Source: Pedobacter polaris | GTDB lineage: Bacteria; Bacteroidota; Bacteroidia; Sphingobacteriales; Sphingobacteriaceae | Assembly (NCBI RefSeq): GCF_005116505.1 | Contig: NZ_SWBR01000002.1 | Coordinates: 124,314 to 188,313, forward strand | Direction: 5' to 3' | Length of the DNA stretch: 64,000 nucleotides | Shown here: positions 22,547 through 30,618 of the stretch, one piece after another | Numbering within the stretch: the stretch's first letter is position 1 | Layout: each line of letters starts with the position of its first letter | The notes under the pieces: model-generated | Told to the model about the DNA's origin: nothing | What the model saw: only the letters and a program-made list of their open reading frames with translations | The model's database searches: none | Translations under genes and position numbers: made by a program

Positions 22547-24490
22547 ATGAAATCAATAAGATTTATAAGCTTTACTACGATTGTAGCAGTCTTATGCAGT
22601 TTAACTGCTTGCAAAAAATATGGTGTTGAAGTGCCTGATGGTTACGATGATGCATCGGGCAACCAGAATAATGTAACGGTTGATACTAATATGAAAAATA
22701 TTGATCGTTCTGGCTATGCCAAAGCTCGTTTATTCCCTGGCTTAGTAGATCAAGCAGAACCTCGTGTTCAAAATAAAGAGTTTACGCTTGATTTAAATTT
22801 TGCCAACCAAACAGCAGCCAATTTACGTATACAGGTAGCTCCAGAACCACAGTTTAGCACAGGCTATTATGCAGCTCCAGGAGAGTTGATTAAAATTATT
22901 GTACCAGCTGGGGTAAATGGCCTGAGCATGCAAATTGGTGGACATACGGATAATTTATCTGGTAAATCACCTTTGCTTCGCGACCCAATAATTTATAGTG
23001 TAAAAGCTTTATATCCTGGTGTAAATTATATGCGAAATATTTATGGTGGTACAATTTATATCCACGCTAGTTTTGCTATTCTACAACCAGTAAAATTTGT
23101 CATTTCTGGGGCAGTAGTTTCACCAGATTTTATATTAGGTGTAGATACAGATGCAGATTGGGTAACTAAAGTAAAAGCATCAAATGTGCCTTGGTTAGAA
23201 TTTAGAGCTAAACGAGTGATCTTTTTGATACCTAAAGATAAGGTAATGGCTACTTTTAGCTCTAGTGAACCATTAACTAATCCAACGGCTGTTATGACCA
23301 AATGGAATGAGGTTTTTGATCTTGATTACAATGCATGGATGGGCTTATCTGACAATTCAGCTGATTTAGTAGATCGAAGCCCACAAGGGCCATGGAGAGG
23401 CGTGTTGGATATTCAACTTACTAATGGCTATGGTCATTCTGGCTTTCCGTTTGTAGGTACAAATGATAGCGAATGGTTCAAGGGCTTTACCAGCCTTAAA
23501 GGTGTTACAACTAGTATAGGTATGTGGGGGAGTTACCATGAATTTGGCCACAACTGTCAACAGCCTAACGTTTGGAGTTGGAGTACCTTAGGGGAAACTA
23601 CCAATAACCTCTTTAACTTTAAAGTTGCTAATCGTATTAAGGCCGATTATACCAAATTACATCCTTCAGTAACTAGCGGTCTTCCATTGGCTATTGCGTG
23701 GGCTACATCTGCTATTGGTACCCGTAATTTTGACAATACTGCAGATGCTGTGTTGGGAGAAGATCCATTTATGCGCATGACACCTTTTGTGCAAATTTTT
23801 GAATTATATGGCTATGGGGCTATGACTAAATTATATACTGAAGCCCGCCATGCTCAACGTTTTTCAATTAACGATATTGATAAACATGATTTTGTATATG
23901 AAAAATTTTCTGAATATTGTCAAGTTGATTTAATTCCATTTTTTGAGGCTTGGGGTATTGTTGTTAGCCCATTGTCTCAAGCAAAAATTGGAGCTAAATT
24001 TCCTTTGTTGGCAAAACAAATTTGGACCTATAATCCACTTACAAAGACAGGTGGAACAGGTAATATTGTTTATACTACCTCAGTAGTCTCGGCTAGTTCT
24101 CCTGCGCAAGAAGGTTCAACAGCAAACTTAATTGATAATAACCCTGCAACTTATTATCATTCTCAATATTCAAATCCAACGCCAGCACAAACTTATCCAT
24201 TTACATTTATTTTTAACGCTGGAGCAAATATGCCGATTAAAGGAATGTACTTTAATGGAAGGGCTACAGGGAGGGCAGGTGATGCAAAATCAATTGAAAT
24301 TTTTAGCAGTAGAGATAATATTACTTATACGAGTATAGGTAAAACAACTTTGCCTAACTCTGCCAATAGATACGAGTACATATTTCCAAATGGGAATGTT
24401 AATGCCAAGTATTTTAAAGTACTTGTGACAAATGGATATACCACTAATCCTTATGTAGTATTTGGGGAAATGAATTTAATTAAGCCTTAG
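22547..24490 (+). CDS. M60-family (enhancin-like) metallopeptidase lipoprotein with C-terminal discoidin domain
   Basis: A 647-residue lipoprotein (LTAC|KK, Cys22). A central gluzincin domain carries the zinc motif HEFGH (His331, Glu332, His335) followed 15 residues later by Glu350 (LGETTNN), fitting the M60 pattern HExxH-x(8-28)-E. The C-terminal 150 residues (VVSASSPAQEGSTANLIDN through VVFGEMNLI) resemble an F5/8 type C carbohydrate-binding domain. Studied M60-like peptidases cleave heavily O-glycosylated proteins such as mucins. Its presence in a SusCD operon with fucosidase- and galactosidase-type enzymes points to glycoprotein attack at the cell surface. It begins 4 bp after the preceding gene. 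Confidence 0.85.
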   Translation: MKSIRFISFTTIVAVLCSLTACKKYGVEVPDGYDDASGNQNNVTVDTNMKNIDRSGYAKARLFPGLVDQAEPRVQNKEFTLDLNFANQTAANLRIQVAPEPQFSTGYYAAPGELIKIIVPAGVNGLSMQIGGHTDNLSGKSPLLRDPIIYSVKALYPGVNYMRNIYGGTIYIHASFAILQPVKFVISGAVVSPDFILGVDTDADWVTKVKASNVPWLEFRAKRVIFLIPKDKVMATFSSSEPLTNPTAVMTKWNEVFDLDYNAWMGLSDNSADLVDRSPQGPWRGVLDIQLTNGYGHSGFPFVGTNDSEWFKGFTSLKGVTTSIGMWGSYHEFGHNCQQPNVWSWSTLGETTNNLFNFKVANRIKADYTKLHPSVTSGLPLAIAWATSAIGTRNFDNTADAVLGEDPFMRMTPFVQIFELYGYGAMTKLYTEARHAQRFSINDIDKHDFVYEKFSEYCQVDLIPFFEAWGIVVSPLSQAKIGAKFPLLAKQIWTYNPLTKTGGTGNIVYTTSVVSASSPAQEGSTANLIDNNPATYYHSQYSNPTPAQTYPFTFIFNAGANMPIKGMYFNGRATGRAGDAKSIEIFSSRDNITYTSIGKTTLPNSANRYEYIFPNGNVNAKYFKVLVTNGYTTNPYVVFGEMNLIKP

Positions 24491-24501
24491 TTAAAAAGAA
24501 T

Positions 24502-26175
24502 ATGAAATTACATCTTAATATTAAACAGGTATTACCTCTGATAGCGTTAATCGCAATTATTTACAGTAGCTGTAAAAAATATGATAATCCTCCTCCAGTT
24601 TTTGAAGAACCAATAACTAGGAGTACTATTCAACGAAGAGTCATGGTCATCAGTATTGATGGATTAACGGGATCTGAGTTAAGAACAATTGCACCACCTG
24701 CTATACAAGGTTTAAGAAAAACATCAAAATATACTTATGATGTATTACGTGGCTCTGTAGCTAATGATGTAGCTTCTTGGGCTTCAATGGTCAACGGAGT
24801 AAGTTATACTAAACATCAAATAAAAAATGATGACTTTTTACCTACACCAAAAGAAAATTCGCATGAGGCACCTGGAGCTTATCGTAATGCATTCGATTAT
24901 ATATTGCAATATAAATCCTTAAAAACAGTAATTGTAACACCATGGGCTAATCTTCGAAATTATTTACGTATTGCTGATATTGCTCCAATTGTAAGTACCG
25001 ATGCTGCAGTAAAAGATTCGGTAGTCAATATTTTAAATACTCAAACGCAACTAGGAGCAATCGTAGTAAATTTTAGAGATGTGCAGGCTGCTGGAGATAA
25101 TGGTGGTTTCGTAGCTACAAATCCAAATTACAAAAATGCTGTTATAAAGGCAGATGAATATGTGGGTAATATTGTAACTGCAATAAAAGCCAGAAAAAGT
25201 TATGCCAATGAAGATTGGCTAATTATTGTAACAACTAACCATGGAGGAAGCAATCTTGATCCTAAACCTGGGTTTTTAATTGCATATAATAAAAACCTAA
25301 AGGAAGAAGAGGCTAAAAAAAGTGGATTTAATTCAGTGAATTTTACATCTGAGTCAATTAATGCAACCGTTCCAAATGATAATGGTCTTTACGACTTTGG
25401 TGCTGATAAAGACTTTACCGTTCAGATGGATACTAAATTTAATGTTGCTTCTTATTACCCTCAGTTTTTAGGAAAAAGCACTCCTCTTGATGCAAGTTTC
25501 ACTGGTTGGTTTTGGATGCAAGAGGGAGGTAATCAGTGGAATTTAGAGTTTGGTGGAGTAAAAAATGGAGGGGCTGGCAAACAGCAATTAGGAATTCCTG
25601 TAAATTTAACCTCTGGCTGGCATACTTTAACTATGACCGTTAAATATGTCAATGCAACAACCAGAACAGCATCTGCTTACGTAGATGGAGTTTTTAAAAA
25701 CTCATATAATGTGAGCAATGTTAAAAATATCAATACTAATGAACTTCTACGTATAGGCGCTAGGGGTAATTCATCAGACTTTTATGCAGCTAACTTAGAA
25801 ATTTTTAATGTAGCCTTAGATGCCGCAACAATTTTAGCAAATAAAGATTTAAAAGACATTACTAAACACCCTAATTACAACAATTTGATAGGTTATTGGC
25901 CACTAGATGAAGGAACTGAAGGTGTTTTCGGAAATAAAGCACCTGGAGCTGGTTACAATATGTTGATAGCAGGTAATTTTAAATGGAATTCTTTAGGTAC
26001 TGATGTACCTGCAACTGTAACAGCTGATACAAACGCTAGTGGAAAATCAATTGTATTGACACCTACAGCAGTAGGTGCAACCATGTTATATTGGTTAAAC
26101 ATTAATATTTTGCCAGAATTTGGTATAGATGGTAATCCTTTTTTAAACCAATTTGAAATTGAATTCATAAAATAA
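24502..26175 (+). CDS. Second alkaline-phosphatase-fold lipoprotein with LamG-like domain, catalytic residues degenerate
   Basis: A 557-residue lipoprotein (YSSC|KK) paralogous to the product at 20791. The phosphatase-like half shows VMVISIDGLTG, NDVASWASMVNGVSYTKH and WLIIVTTNHGG. Here the Asp of Asp-His-Gly is Asn, the nucleophile position before Trp is Asp, and the central Asp-x-x-x-His metal site is not evident. The C-terminal half is LamG-like (FTVQMDTKFNV, GWHTLTMTVKY, IGYWPLDEG). It is the last gene before the terminator at 26199. A pseudoenzyme or glycan-binding role is inferred. Confidence 0.68.
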   Translation: MKLHLNIKQVLPLIALIAIIYSSCKKYDNPPPVFEEPITRSTIQRRVMVISIDGLTGSELRTIAPPAIQGLRKTSKYTYDVLRGSVANDVASWASMVNGVSYTKHQIKNDDFLPTPKENSHEAPGAYRNAFDYILQYKSLKTVIVTPWANLRNYLRIADIAPIVSTDAAVKDSVVNILNTQTQLGAIVVNFRDVQAAGDNGGFVATNPNYKNAVIKADEYVGNIVTAIKARKSYANEDWLIIVTTNHGGSNLDPKPGFLIAYNKNLKEEEAKKSGFNSVNFTSESINATVPNDNGLYDFGADKDFTVQMDTKFNVASYYPQFLGKSTPLDASFTGWFWMQEGGNQWNLEFGGVKNGGAGKQQLGIPVNLTSGWHTLTMTVKYVNATTRTASAYVDGVFKNSYNVSNVKNINTNELLRIGARGNSSDFYAANLEIFNVALDAATILANKDLKDITKHPNYNNLIGYWPLDEGTEGVFGNKAPGAGYNMLIAGNFKWNSLGTDVPATVTADTNASGKSIVLTPTAVGATMLYWLNINILPEFGIDGNPFLNQFEIEFIK

Positions 26176-26198
26176 TAAATAGTAGTTAATTGCTTGTA

Positions 26199-26230
26199 CC
26201 TTTTGCCACTTTTGGTGGCAAAAGGTTTTT
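26199..26230 (+). terminator. Rho-independent terminator closing the SusCD operon
   Basis: A perfect 11-bp stem, CCTTTTGCCAC (26199-26209) with GTGGCAAAAGG (26215-26225), has a 5-nt loop and a following run of five T. It lies 23 bp after the last PUL gene. Confidence 0.9.
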
Positions 26231-26351
26231 GCTTGCTAAGCTTTAGTATCGACTCTCACAGATTTTTTTCGCAGCTATATAAAACTAAATGCTGAACTCA
26301 AATCGATATTTAATTACTGTTTATTCAGTCACACACCTAATAAGTACACCT

Positions 26352-27410
26352 ATGTTTCAAGAAATCTTAGCTAGCTATGGTTTTCAATACGATAATTTTA
26401 AGATAGAGCCCCATGGTTCTGGACTCATTAACCACACTTGGAAAATTTCTGGTCAAGAAAATGACTATTTATTGCAAAGAATAAACGTTAATGTCTTTAA
26501 AGAGCCTACCCATATAGATGAAAACCTTTTTGAGTTAAGAAAATACCTGGATCAACATGCACCAGATTACTTATTCGTTTCGCCATTGGCTAACCTAAAA
26601 AAAGAAACATTAGTGGTTGTTGATGGAGAATACTTTAGGATATTTCCTTTTATCAAAAATTCTACTTCAATAGATGTTGTAGAAAATACAGAAGACGCTT
26701 ATCAAGCTGCAAAACAATTCGGGAAATTTTCTAAGAAATTTCATGCATTTGATACCAGTAAACTCAAGTTTACCCTTGTTGATTTTCATAATCTTACCTT
26801 ACGGATCAATCAATTTAAGCAAGCTTTAAAAAGTGCCAATAGACAAAGACTATATGCAGCTGCCGAAGAAATAGAAGAAGTGGTTAAGCATTATGGTATA
26901 GAAAAAAAATATACTGAGATTATTAATAATGGCGACCTTAAAAAAAGGGTAATTCACCATGATACAAAAATTAACAATGTATTATTTAGTAACCAAACTG
27001 GTAAAGGAATCTGTGTAATTGATCTTGATACGGTAATGCCAGGTTATTATATTAGTGATGTTGGTGACATGATGAGGACTTACTTATCAGAAGCTAATGA
27101 AGAAGAAAAAGATTTAACAAAAATTGCTGTGAGAGAAGGTGTATTCTCTGCTATTTATCGTGGTTATATGGAGCAGATGGAAGAAGTACTCTCTATACCA
27201 GAAAAGGAGCAGTTTATTTTTAGTGGTAAGTTTATGATTTTTATGCAGGCCATCAGGTTTTTGACAGATTTTTTAAATAACGATGTTTATTACCATACAA
27301 CCTACCCAGAGCATAACTTAATTAGAGCTAAAAATCAGTTGCAGCTTTTAAAATCGTACTTATTATCAGAACATAGCTTCAGAAAAATTTTGCAAGAAAC
27401 ATTAGTATAA
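26352..27410 (+). CDS. Aminoglycoside-phosphotransferase-fold sugar kinase, NahK-like (N-acetylhexosamine 1-kinase)
   Basis: A cytoplasmic kinase of 352 residues. The N-terminal phrase LINHTWKI...YLLQRINVNVFKEPTHIDEN is characteristic of the NahK/YcbJ branch of APH-fold kinases. The catalytic loop is VIHHDTKINNVLF (HxDxxxxN) and the metal-binding motif is VIDLDTVMPG. NahK enzymes phosphorylate N-acetylhexosamines at C1 in the lacto-N-biose/galacto-N-biose pathway, which would suit sugars released from O-glycans. I prefer the ATG at 26352 over an upstream in-frame ATG at 26289, because homologous sequence begins at MFQEIL and the upstream 21 residues look non-conserved. The exact acceptor sugar is uncertain. 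Confidence 0.75.
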   Translation: MFQEILASYGFQYDNFKIEPHGSGLINHTWKISGQENDYLLQRINVNVFKEPTHIDENLFELRKYLDQHAPDYLFVSPLANLKKETLVVVDGEYFRIFPFIKNSTSIDVVENTEDAYQAAKQFGKFSKKFHAFDTSKLKFTLVDFHNLTLRINQFKQALKSANRQRLYAAAEEIEEVVKHYGIEKKYTEIINNGDLKKRVIHHDTKINNVLFSNQTGKGICVIDLDTVMPGYYISDVGDMMRTYLSEANEEEKDLTKIAVREGVFSAIYRGYMEQMEEVLSIPEKEQFIFSGKFMIFMQAIRFLTDFLNNDVYYHTTYPEHNLIRAKNQLQLLKSYLLSEHSFRKILQETLV

Positions 27411-27715
27411 TAAGAGAAAGGTAACTGAACTTGTATCATTGTAAGTCTCAATTCTTATAATTTAGATTAGAATTTCCCTAGGCAATCAAGCTGTCGAAGA
27501 ATACAAATTCTTCGACAGGCTCAGTATGGTAATAGGTGTGATTATTAGCACAAAATTAACCTTGCAAATTGAGTAGCTATTATTCAATAAATTGTTATTG
27601 TTACAAATTGGTATAATGTGGTACGTTATATTTGCAATAAGACAAGTTGTAAAGCTTGTGGTTACCGTATCGCTATTAACTGTAATTTTGGAAATTCGTT
27701 AAATAACAATATACA
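27411..27715. other. Intergenic region of 305 bp with a REP-like palindrome and a promoter-like element
   Basis: No gene is visible. The region holds a perfect palindrome (27491-27518) and, near its 3' end, TATATTTG (27627-27634), a match to the Bacteroidota -7 consensus, for the downstream lipoprotein/FGE pair; a TTG at 27608 is slightly too close to be an ideal -33 element. Confidence 0.5.
27491..27518. repeat. REP-like perfect inverted repeat
   Basis: The 12-bp arms CTGTCGAAGAAT and ATTCTTCGACAG are perfect complements around a 4-nt loop, followed by GCTCAG. The TTCGACAGGCTCAG phrase resembles dispersed extragenic palindromes common in Bacteroidota genomes. There is no T run, so it is unlikely to be a simple terminator. 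Only this copy occurs in the window. Confidence 0.55.
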
Positions 27716-27952
27716 ATGAAAATAAAACAAGCCTTTTTGGTTGGTATTGGTTGTATAATTTTATTGCTATCAATTTTAAGTTGTCAGCATAAAGAAAAAA
27801 GTCACAAAGTAAACCCCAAAACTACTATTGCCACAGCAAAACTGCCCAAGAGTTGTTGTACCAGTAAAACGCCTTCACGTTTTGCCACTGTATTATCAAC
27901 AACCAAGACCAAATCTTTAGCAGATAGTCTTGGATATAAAAGTAAAAGGTAG
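27716..27952 (+). CDS. Small cysteine-containing lipoprotein paired with the FGE gene
   Basis: A 78-residue lipoprotein with lipobox ILSC|QH (Cys23). The mature chain is about 55 residues, basic, and contains a vicinal pair Cys47-Cys48 followed by TSKTPSRF (residues 49-56). The segment resembles, but is not, the sulfatase maturation motif Cys-x-Pro-x-Arg. The stop lies 5 bp before the formylglycine-generating enzyme, so the two are almost certainly co-transcribed. Function is unknown; a role as copper donor, redox partner or substrate of the enzyme is speculation. Confidence 0.65.
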   Translation: MKIKQAFLVGIGCIILLLSILSCQHKEKSHKVNPKTTIATAKLPKSCCTSKTPSRFATVLSTTKTKSLADSLGYKSKR

Positions 27953-27957
27953 TTGCT

Positions 27958-29043
27958 ATGAAAAATATATACACCAGCATTTTACATTATTCTAGCCTTA
28001 TTTTGTTGCTGGCTTCCTGTAACCAATTGTCAAAACCAGGTGCAGAAATAGAAGATACTCCACAACAAAACCCTAAACAAGAAATTACTTTTAGCGGAGA
28101 TACTTCAAAAACTGGGATGGTGTATATTCCAGGCGGAACTTATATGATGGGAGGTGACAATGCCCAAGCTTCGGCAGATGAGCTTCCAAAGCATGAGGTA
28201 ACAGTTTCTTCATTTTGGATGGATGAGCACGAAGTAACCAATGCTCAATTTGCTCAATTTGTAAAGGCAACTGGTTATATTACAACTGCCGAACAGAAAC
28301 CAGATTGGGAAGAACTTAAAAAACAATTGCCACCAGGAACGCCCAAACCGGCAGATAGTCTTCTTGTACCTTCATCTTTGGTTTTTACACCTCCAACTCA
28401 TCTGGTAGAATTAAATGATTACGGGCAATGGTGGAGTTGGGTGCCCGGCGCCAGTTGGAAACATCCAAATGGTAAAGGAAGTGGTATTGCTGGAACAGAA
28501 AACTATCCAGTTATCCAGGTGAGCTGGGATGACGCAATGGCCTATTGTAAGTGGGTTGGTAAGCGTTTACCTACCGAAGCTGAATGGGAATATGCGGCCC
28601 GAGGTGGTCTAAAAAACAACATTTATCCATGGGGTAATGAATCAATAAACACTGGTAAACCTAAAGCAAATTCATGGGACGGCAGCTTTCCAGATAAAAA
28701 TACAAAACGTGATGGCTATGTAAACCTAGCCCCGGTTAAATCTTTCGATCCAAACGGATACAAGCTTTATGACATGGCGGGTAATGTATGGGAGTGGTGT
28801 TCAGATTGGTATAGAGATGATTATTATAAAATATTAGCGCAACAGAGAAACACAAACAATCCAAAAGGGCCTTCAGATAGCCATGACCCAGACGAGCCTT
28901 TAATCCAAAAAAAGGTAATACGAGGTGGTTCTTTTATGTGTAATGAAAGTTATTGTTCTGGCTATAGAACTGCTCGAAGAATGAAAAGTAGCTACGATTC
29001 TGGTATGAGTAATTTAGGCTTTAGGTGCGTTAGCACTAACTAA
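27958..29043 (+). CDS. Formylglycine-generating enzyme (SUMF1/FGE type), lipoprotein
   Basis: A 361-residue FGE-sulfatase-domain protein with lipobox LLAS|C (Cys21), so it is probably anchored in the periplasm or on the surface. The FGE-specific active-site segment GGSFMCNESYCSGYR contains both copper-binding cysteines (Cys328 and Cys333), and NLGFRC follows. Many SUMF1-fold relatives lack these cysteines, so this is likely a true oxygen-dependent enzyme that converts the motif Cys of sulfatases to formylglycine. The N-terminal GMVYIPGGTYMMGGDN and TEAEWEYAARGGL are also conserved. No sulfatase lies in the window. Confidence 0.87.
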   Translation: MKNIYTSILHYSSLILLLASCNQLSKPGAEIEDTPQQNPKQEITFSGDTSKTGMVYIPGGTYMMGGDNAQASADELPKHEVTVSSFWMDEHEVTNAQFAQFVKATGYITTAEQKPDWEELKKQLPPGTPKPADSLLVPSSLVFTPPTHLVELNDYGQWWSWVPGASWKHPNGKGSGIAGTENYPVIQVSWDDAMAYCKWVGKRLPTEAEWEYAARGGLKNNIYPWGNESINTGKPKANSWDGSFPDKNTKRDGYVNLAPVKSFDPNGYKLYDMAGNVWEWCSDWYRDDYYKILAQQRNTNNPKGPSDSHDPDEPLIQKKVIRGGSFMCNESYCSGYRTARRMKSSYDSGMSNLGFRCVSTN

Positions 29044-29152
29044 TTTAACTTACATACACACTTCTAAAGCTGTCTCTTATCAGTTGCTTAAAAACGTTAG
29101 TCAAACCATTAGCTTGAGAGATTGTTGCTACATAACACATATACATGCTGTA

Positions 29153-29812
29153 ATGAAAAAAATAATTTATTTGCTTTCCTGTTTGTTGTTGGTTTCTTGC
29201 AGTCAAGAGCAATCGCCAGTTAAAAATACTATCCCAATAAAAACAGCTACAAAAGACAAACCTGTCTTAAATAATAGCCTAAACAAGGTAGTTCCTATTC
29301 CTAAATCCGTAGTAGAAATTAAGCAGAGTTATACCGCCACGATAAATAAATTGAAAAATGGCGTACTCGATTCTATAACTCTTAAATACAATTGCAATAA
29401 CGAGAGGAGTGGTACTATTGTTTACTTTTCTGAAAATGGTAAACTTTTAATGATTAAGCACAATTACAATGAATACGATCACCATTCGGCAACCGATCAA
29501 TATTTTTTAAACGACAAGACATTGTATTTCGCCTACCTTAACAGGCTGTCGTGGAGCTTTGTTTCTGGAGCAACTGCAGAAGGAGCAACAAAAGATGATA
29601 TTACCGAACAACGACTATACATTGTAGATAACCAAGCTATCCAATGTCTCGAAAAAAAGTATAGCATCTTTTCTCAAGCTACAAATAACCCTAAACCAAA
29701 TGCGGTACCGAACAAGCTGGTAAACTGTAAACCTCTAAAACCAATAATAAGTGAGTTTAATAAACTATTGGCCTTTCAGCATAACTCAAAAAAAGGCTGT
29801 TTAGAAAAATAA
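29153..29812 (+). CDS. Lipoprotein of unknown function
   Basis: A 219-residue lipoprotein starting MKKIIYLLSCLLLVSC|SQ. The ATG at 29153 is chosen because it gives a proper lipoprotein signal; an in-frame ATG at 29084 would prepend 23 unrelated residues. After a Lys-rich linker the body is mostly beta (SGTIVYFSENGKLLMIKHN, QYFLNDKTLYFAYLNRLSW, EQRLYIVDNQAIQCL). I do not recognise a family. The general pattern resembles small Bacteroidota lipoproteins that report on cell-surface stress, but no function can be supported. Confidence 0.6.
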   Translation: MKKIIYLLSCLLLVSCSQEQSPVKNTIPIKTATKDKPVLNNSLNKVVPIPKSVVEIKQSYTATINKLKNGVLDSITLKYNCNNERSGTIVYFSENGKLLMIKHNYNEYDHHSATDQYFLNDKTLYFAYLNRLSWSFVSGATAEGATKDDITEQRLYIVDNQAIQCLEKKYSIFSQATNNPKPNAVPNKLVNCKPLKPIISEFNKLLAFQHNSKKGCLEK

Positions 29813-29902
29813 ACCATTCGTGTTCCTGCCTACAACATTATTATTTCATTTCACCACAACAATTAGTGCAGTTGCTTGTTTTAAAAGCTCAATAGATTAG
29901 TT

Positions 29903-30199
29903 ATGGATACCAACAACGAATTTAACCATAGGGAAACCCAAGGGGAAAACCGAGAAAATCAATTCAGAATTGAAGTGGCAGATGGCAATCAAGCGAAATT
30001 CTTTTCCATTAGGCCATTGGGCAACGGACGCTATGAAATAATAGATGACGATGGTACTATAGGAACCATCCAACTTGATGAAACAGATCATGCCAGGTGC
30101 GAAAGCCAAGGTTGTGAATTAGATTTGCCTTTGCTACATTCTATCAGAGATCAAATTCAATTCCATCAACAGTTAAAGAGCAATACACAAGAGCCTTAA
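29903..30199 (+). CDS. Small hypothetical protein (98 aa), possible shared small beta domain
   Basis: A soluble, acidic 98-residue protein without signal peptide. The central part FRIEVADGNQ...FFSIRPLGNGRYEIIDDDGTIGTIQLD predicts four beta strands with a Gly-Thr-Ile-Gly-Thr-Ile turn, followed by a helix LPLLHSIRDQIQFHQQL. A similar strand-turn-helix layout occurs in the protein encoded at 53059 and more loosely in the next gene. The next gene starts 34 bp downstream. No family recognised. Confidence 0.6.
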   Translation: MDTNNEFNHRETQGENRENQFRIEVADGNQAKFFSIRPLGNGRYEIIDDDGTIGTIQLDETDHARCESQGCELDLPLLHSIRDQIQFHQQLKSNTQEP

Positions 30200-30233
30200 A
30201 GACTGAATTTCATTTGCAGTAAAATTAACAGTT

Positions 30234-30518
30234 ATGAAAGAAGACAACAAAATAGTAACCCCTGTAGTTATTCAAGAAAGTGACATCAAGGGTGAAAAGA
30301 TTATTTTTGATATCCTCATTAAACAAAAGTTAGCACATGTTATTGTGGTTAAAGAAGCACAACACTATCATATCAACCTAAACGGTGAAGATTTGGGTAG
30401 TTTTTCTAAAGATGAGGGTGGAAAAGTTAACCGTTACGGACAACCAAGGGGTGCTGCTGATGATTACGAAGATTATTTTAAACCAATTGAGGCGAAACTT
30501 AATGAGCTGAACAAATAG
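30234..30518 (+). CDS. Small hypothetical protein (94 aa)
   Basis: A cytoplasmic 94-residue protein: beta-rich N-terminal half (GEKIIFDILIKQKLAHVIVVKEAQHYHINLNGEDLGSF), then a polar loop and a C-terminal helix (YFKPIEAKLNELNK). Probably co-transcribed with the gene at 29903. The layout of short strands, a Gly-containing turn and a terminal helix resembles the proteins at 29903 and 53059. Not recognised beyond this. Confidence 0.6.
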   Translation: MKEDNKIVTPVVIQESDIKGEKIIFDILIKQKLAHVIVVKEAQHYHINLNGEDLGSFSKDEGGKVNRYGQPRGAADDYEDYFKPIEAKLNELNK

Positions 30519-30567
30519 ATCTAATTTTAACCCACATTATTCAAGCAAATAATGTTAAATCAAACTC

Positions 30568-30599
30568 TTTGAAGAAGTATTTGATTTGTATTATCTTTA
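30568..30599 (+). promoter_or_regulatory. Bacteroidota-type promoter for the SNF2 gene
   Basis: TTTG at 30568-30571 is separated by 20 bp from TATCTTTA at 30592-30599, close to the TTTG-N(19-21)-TAnnTTTG consensus. The SNF2 start codon is 20 bp downstream, so the leader would be very short. Confidence 0.45.
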
Positions 30600-30618
30600 G
30601 GCCTGATCAATACAGTGG

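Noticed and set aside
24132..24338. Plus-strand 68-codon frame in another phase within the M60 gene
   Set aside because: It overlaps the discoidin domain of the M60 peptidase and shows only low-complexity Ile/Leu sequence.
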